Assembly (NCBI RefSeq): GCF_001050015.1
Contig: NZ_CVTB01000258.1
Span: forward strand, 1 to 64,000
DNA length: 64,000 bases
Direction of reading: 5' to 3'
Origin: Mycolicibacterium malmesburyense
GTDB taxonomy: Bacteria > Actinomycetota > Actinomycetes > Mycobacteriales > Mycobacteriaceae
Under the pieces are notes generated by a model. It was not told the DNA's origin, did not search any database, and was given only the letters and a program-made list of their open reading frames with translations. The position numbers were made by a program, and so were the translations under genes. Position 1 is the first letter of the stretch. Every line of letters begins with the position of its first letter. Below are positions 61,258 through 64,000 of this stretch, one piece after another.

Positions 61258-61268
61258 CACACGCTCTC
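60649..61268 (+). repeat. tandem near-identical porin repeat, copy A
   Basis: By eye this 620-base stretch is identical to 61833-62452, including synonymous positions. The offset is 1184 bases. Divergence begins abruptly on both sides: in the signal-peptide codons and at a 2-base indel after the stop. Confidence 0.85.
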
Positions 61269-61281
61269 TCCCGAGCAACAG

Positions 61282-61318
61282 AACAGCCCCCGGAACCATC
61301 CCGGGGGCTGTTTGTTTT
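61282..61318 (+). terminator. intrinsic terminator of the first porin gene
   Basis: AACAGCCCCCGG (61282-61293) pairs with 61301-61312 and is followed by the T-rich TTGTTTT. This is a classical rho-independent terminator, 25 bases after the stop. Confidence 0.8.
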
Positions 61319-61374
61319 CTGGCCGCCGATAGAACGGGACGTTGCCACGAGGTAAACGGTCGAAGTACTTTGCT

Positions 61375-61390
61375 GGTGATCTTGATCACA
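61375..61390. promoter_or_regulatory. CRP-like site upstream of the second porin
   Basis: GGTGATCTTGATCACA matches TGTGA-N6-TCACA at nine of ten defined positions. It is about 240 bases upstream of the second porin promoter, a plausible but distant location. The first porin copy has no counterpart at that position. Confidence 0.4.
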
Positions 61391-61615
61391 ACCTGTAACA
61401 GCAACGAAACTGTGATCGCATCGTCCGTGGCGCTTCGGTGTGCCGCAGCACACGGTCCCAGTGTGCGTGCCCGCTCAAACTGCAAGCTCGGAACCCGATG
61501 ATACCCGCGATACGGCTTCGAAAACCGCCCTGTGCAAGCGTTATTCGCGCGGTGAGCAAAACGGATCCGGTCCGCACCAGCCGCGGCCCGTGCCGCCATC
61601 GCCACCCCCTTCGCG

Positions 61616-61644
61616 TTGCCGGTTTGCGTCAGCGCCGTTATGTT
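61616..61644 (+). promoter_or_regulatory. promoter of the second MspA-type porin gene
   Basis: TTGCCG (61616-61621), 17 bases and TATGTT (61639-61644) repeat the promoter of copy 1; the 20-base block around the -10 (61635-61654) is identical. Confidence 0.6.
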
Positions 61645-61680
61645 CCTCGTGTCAACGGATGAGCCAAGCATTAGAGCAGC

Positions 61681-61696
61681 ATGTGAGGTCTCTCAT
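61681..61696. promoter_or_regulatory. conserved palindrome in the second porin leader
   Basis: ATGTGAGGTCTCTCAT differs at one base from the copy-1 element and lies exactly 100 bases before the copy-2 ATG. Confidence 0.5.
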
Positions 61697-61796
61697 TTGC
61701 TCAATGCGACTCATGCGTCGTGCGGCGCTAGCGCCGGCTACGGCTGACACCAGTTGTGGATCCACAGGGGGTCCGCATCGACTAGCTAGGGAGAAC

Positions 61797-62441
61797 ATGA
61801 AGGTATTCAGTCGGGTGCTGATGGCGCTGGTCTTGGCGATAGCCGGAGCCGTCGCGTCGTTGTTCGTGAGCACGGGCACCTCTCACGCAGGGCTGGACAA
61901 TGAGTTGAGTCTGGTCGACGGCAAGGACCGGACGTTGACCATTCAGCAGTGGGACACGTTCCTCAATGGTGTGTTTCCCCTTGACCGCAACCGGCTGACC
62001 CGCGAGTGGTTCCACAGCGGTCGCGCGAAGTACAGCGTGGCCGGCCCGGGTGCCGATGAGTTCGAGGGCACGTTGGAGTTGGGTTATCAGATCGGCTTCC
62101 CGTGGTCGCTGGGTGTGGGGATCAACTTCAGCTACACCACCCCCAACATCCTGCTCGACCAGGCGCCGCCGAGCCTTGACCCGGAAGCGGGCTTCCTCAC
62201 CACTCCGAACCTGTTCCCGGGTGTGTCGATCAGCGCTGATCTCGGCAATGGTCCGGGCATTCAGGAGGTCGCGACGTTCTCGGTGGATGTGGCCGGTGCC
62301 AATGGTGGTGTGGCGGTGTCCAATGCGCACGGCACGGTGACCGGTGCGGCCGGTGGTGTGTTGTTGCGTCCGTTCGCGCGGCTGATCTCCTCGGCCGGTG
62401 ACAGCGTCACCACCTACGGCGAACCGTGGAACATGAACTGA
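61797..62441 (+). CDS. MspA-type outer-membrane porin, copy 2
   Basis: This 214-residue porin has the same mature sequence as copy 1, including the Asp-90/Gln-91 constriction; only signal residues 2, 3 and 5 differ (MKVFS instead of MTIFG). It has its own promoter, leader and terminator, so the two copies can be expressed independently. The ATG 61797 is preceded by AGGGAG. Confidence 0.95.
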   Translation: MKVFSRVLMALVLAIAGAVASLFVSTGTSHAGLDNELSLVDGKDRTLTIQQWDTFLNGVFPLDRNRLTREWFHSGRAKYSVAGPGADEFEGTLELGYQIGFPWSLGVGINFSYTTPNILLDQAPPSLDPEAGFLTTPNLFPGVSISADLGNGPGIQEVATFSVDVAGANGGVAVSNAHGTVTGAAGGVLLRPFARLISSAGDSVTTYGEPWNMN

Positions 62442-62452
62442 CACACGCTCTC
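61833..62452 (+). repeat. tandem near-identical porin repeat, copy B
   Basis: This is the partner of 60649-61268. The complete identity of 620 bases despite separate flanks indicates a recent duplication or ongoing gene conversion. Confidence 0.85.
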
Positions 62453-62463
62453 CCGAGCAACAG

Positions 62464-62493
62464 AACAGCCCCCGGAAACCTCCGGGGGCTGTT
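62464..62493 (+). terminator. intrinsic terminator of the second porin gene
   Basis: Bases 62464-62476 pair perfectly with 62481-62493 (13 pairs) around an AACC loop. It lies between the second porin and the converging mscL gene, ending nine bases before mscL's stop, and may serve both. Confidence 0.75.
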
Positions 62494-62501
62494 CCGTTCT
62501 C

Positions 62502-62960
62502 TCAGGACTTGTCGGCGCTGGTCGTCTTCGCGGTGTCGGGATCGGGGCCGGTTCCGGGCCCGGCGCTGTGCGCCCCCGAGGACCCATTGGTCTCGGCGAG
62601 GATGTTGCGGATCTCGGTGAGCAGGGTCAACTCGGTGTCCTGGGCCTGCTCGACCTCACCCTTCTTGCGCAAGCGGTTGTACGGCATGACGACGAGGAAA
62701 TACACCACGGCCGCAACCAGGATGAAATTGATCGCTGCCGACAGGAGGACGTTCAAGTCGATCGACTCGCCGCCGCCGATGCCGATACGCAGAATGCCGT
62801 AGTCGGATTCCCCGCCCGCGCCGATACGGTTGATCAGCGGTTGGATGATGCTGTCGGTGAACTTGGTGACCAGCCCGGTAAATGCTGTGCCGATGACCAC
62901 CGCGACCGCGAGGTCGACGATATTGCCTCTGGCGAGGAACTCTTTGAAGCCTTTCAACAT
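62502..62960 (-). CDS. mscL: large-conductance mechanosensitive channel
   Basis: MscL (152 residues) opens on membrane tension to release solutes. It shows the amphipathic N-terminus [25 protein letters not shown], first helix [22 protein letters not shown], second helix [26 protein letters not shown] and a cytoplasmic helix with an extended disordered Ser/Gly/Pro tail. It is convergent with the porins. Confidence 0.95.
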   Translation of the reverse strand: MLKGFKEFLARGNIVDLAVAVVIGTAFTGLVTKFTDSIIQPLINRIGAGGESDYGILRIGIGGGESIDLNVLLSAAINFILVAAVVYFLVVMPYNRLRKKGEVEQAQDTELTLLTEIRNILAETNGSSGAHSAGPGTGPDPDTAKTTSADKS

Positions 62961-63051
62961 GTGTCTCGGATCCTCCCTGCCGTGGTGTGCGCTCGACAGT
63001 TACCGACGTTAGCTGCGTTGCCGCCGCAGAGGAGCGGAATACCCGAAGGCA

Positions 63052-63702
63052 TCAGTGCAGCGTGAGCGTCACCGTCTGCACCAGCGTTGCGGCCGCTACC
63101 TCGTTGGCGGCGTGAGCGGGCAGCGCCACCAGGACCACCCGACCGGCGCCGGCACCTGTCCCCGAGGGCTTTTCGGACACCAGCACGACGATGGCGTCCG
63201 TCGCCACGACCCGCGGGCGGGTGTCGGCTTCTTCGCCTGCCGCCAGCACGTCGACCACGTCGCCCGGGCGGATGAGGTCAAGCACCGCGGTCTCGTCGAG
63301 CGACAGCGGAACGATGCGCGCCGCCGGGCCCACCGCCGCTTCGGCGAGCCTCGGCGTCAGTAGGCGCACGTCGGTGAGTGCTTCGCCGCGGCGGACGGGA
63401 CCGGTCAGCGTTGCGCCGACAACAGCGGCGACGTCGGACTGAATACCATCGGGAAGTGTTGCGGCGCTGAGCCTTTCAATGCGCACATCGCCGGCGTTCA
63501 GCTGGCTTCCCGGGCTGAGATCCCGCGCGGCGACGACGGCGTCGACCCGCTCGTCATCGGGGTCGGGGCGCAGGGCCGCGACGGCGGCGAGGACCACCAG
63601 GCCGCCCGCGGCGACCCGACGGGCCAGGACCGTGCGCGTCCAGTCCGGTCGCAAGATCTCGGTGAGCCGATGAAGTGGTGACGGGTCGAGCGATTCCCCC
63701 AT
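63052..63702 (-). CDS. SAF-domain (CpaB/RcpC-like) exported protein
   Basis: This 216-residue protein has one membrane helix near residues 28-45 (RRVAAGGLVVLAAVAAL). A SAF domain follows (AARDLSPGSQLNAGDVRIERL, VVGATLTGPVRRGEALTDVRL), then an RcpC-like extension (LIRPGDVVDVLA). CpaB-type proteins act in tad pilus secretion, but no pilus genes are present. It lies 72 bases downstream of the FmdB-type gene and matches Rv0990c by position. Confidence 0.7.
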   Translation of the reverse strand: MGESLDPSPLHRLTEILRPDWTRTVLARRVAAGGLVVLAAVAALRPDPDDERVDAVVAARDLSPGSQLNAGDVRIERLSAATLPDGIQSDVAAVVGATLTGPVRRGEALTDVRLLTPRLAEAAVGPAARIVPLSLDETAVLDLIRPGDVVDVLAAGEEADTRPRVVATDAIVVLVSEKPSGTGAGAGRVVLVALPAHAANEVAAATLVQTVTLTLH

Positions 63703-63774
63703 GCGGCCAAGTTAGGCAGCGCGGTGGGGCGATGGGCGAGTTAGTGACCCGCCTGTGGATAACTCAGAAAATTG

Positions 63775-64000
63775 TCAGCTGGAAGCTGCGGTCGCCGCCG
63801 GGCTCGACGAGCTCGAACCGGAGTCGCTCGAAGCGCTCGACTTCTCGGACGACGACTTGTCGGAGGACGACTTCTCGGCCGGGGCGCTCGACCCGTTGCT
63901 GGAACCGTTCGACGAGCTCTTGCCGGATTCACGGCTGTCGGTGCGGTAGAAGCCACTGCCCTTGAACACCACACCCACGTTCCCGAACAGCTTGCGCAAG
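63775..64000 (-). CDS. FmdB-type zinc-ribbon / serine-rich protein, 5' end outside window
   Basis: The visible 74 C-terminal residues start RKLFGNVGVVFKGSGFYRTD, the typical exit from an FmdB zinc ribbon. They continue as a disordered Ser/Lys/Glu-rich tail (SSSDKSSSEKSS-type). The zinc-binding cysteines would lie beyond base 64000. The M. tuberculosis counterpart Rv0991c (Ruc) is described as a redox-regulated chaperone with a disordered C-terminus. The gene is truncated only by the window edge. Confidence 0.8.
   Translation of the reverse strand, partial: LRKLFGNVGVVFKGSGFYRTDSRESGKSSSNGSSNGSSAPAEKSSSDKSSSEKSSASSDSGSSSSSPAATAASS

Larger units (their letters stand above)
61258..61796 (+). 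other. intergenic region between the porin copies
   Basis: The region holds the copy-1 terminator, a CRP-like site, a promoter and palindrome matching those of copy 1, and a leader of about 146 bases. The sequence between these conserved elements is unrelated to that before copy 1. No gene is supported. Confidence 0.6.

Noticed and set aside
61440..61796. In-frame 119-codon extension of the second porin
   Set aside because: It crosses the promoter and leader and has no start signal; the signal peptide begins at ATG 61797.

Overview
The window is high-GC chromosomal DNA from a mycobacterium, most likely a rapidly growing Mycolicibacterium-type species. It carries tandem MspA-type porins, mprA-mprB-pepD, two chorismate mutases, a perM-like gene, many F420/FMN luciferase-like oxidoreductases and many GTG starts with 4-nt overlaps. 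From about 12.8 kb to the right edge the gene order follows, from memory, the M. tuberculosis Rv0944-Rv0991c segment, with extra genes inserted (thiolase-modA, sfnG, the HTTM pair, the porins). No rRNA, tRNA, transposase, prophage or CRISPR array was recognised.

Layout. 0-1.3 kb: a small secreted protein and the decayed 3' end of a mycobacterial glycosyltransferase. 1.35-10 kb: rnhA overlapped by a glyoxalase-fold ORF, an FHA/HTH regulator beside a small membrane protein that appears frameshifted, an AraC regulator, a STAS-ATPase anti-sigma-type protein, an F420-type oxidoreductase under a KstR-like operator, a ThDP enzyme, and a diiron oxygenase with DUF4873. 10-23.4 kb: YihY-type membrane protein, cobF, deaminase, holin-like protein, Fpg/Nei glycosylase, secreted chorismate mutase, two SDRs, an XRE/membrane pair, pgi, a semialdehyde dehydrogenase and a two-domain acyltransferase. 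23.4-30.4 kb: cytoplasmic chorismate mutase, uvrD1, a repeat-bearing membrane protein, an M23 peptidase and sucCD. 30.5-46.9 kb: thiolase-like protein, orphan modA, oxidoreductases including SfnG, the Rv0954/perM-like pair, purNH, a MoxR/VWA pair, a DUF1707 protein and an HTTM pair. 46.9-55.4 kb: one six-gene translationally coupled operon resembling the acyclic-terpene (Atu) pathway (atuA-like, two fadE, accD, accA, echA). 55.5-60.3 kb: rpmF, mprAB, pepD, moaB2 and a 52-codon gene with a perfect CRP-type site. 60.4-64 kb: two nearly identical porin genes, mscL, a SAF-domain protein and a truncated FmdB-type gene.

How it works together. Envelope genes dominate the right end: stress sensing by MprAB, quality control by PepD, outer-membrane uptake by the porins and osmotic release by MscL. 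Lipid and steroid-type catabolism is spread over the window. Three sites resemble the KstR operator, and the Atu-like operon has its own palindrome. Three CRP-type sites sit before sucC/M23 peptidase, before the 52-codon gene and before the second porin.

The most notable observations are the concerted evolution of the porin pair with an altered constriction loop, the conserved promoter and leader palindrome of both porins, the Atu-like operon, the cysteine-less thiolase beside an orphan modA, the repeat-bearing membrane protein next to the peptidase, and two probable frameshift sites.
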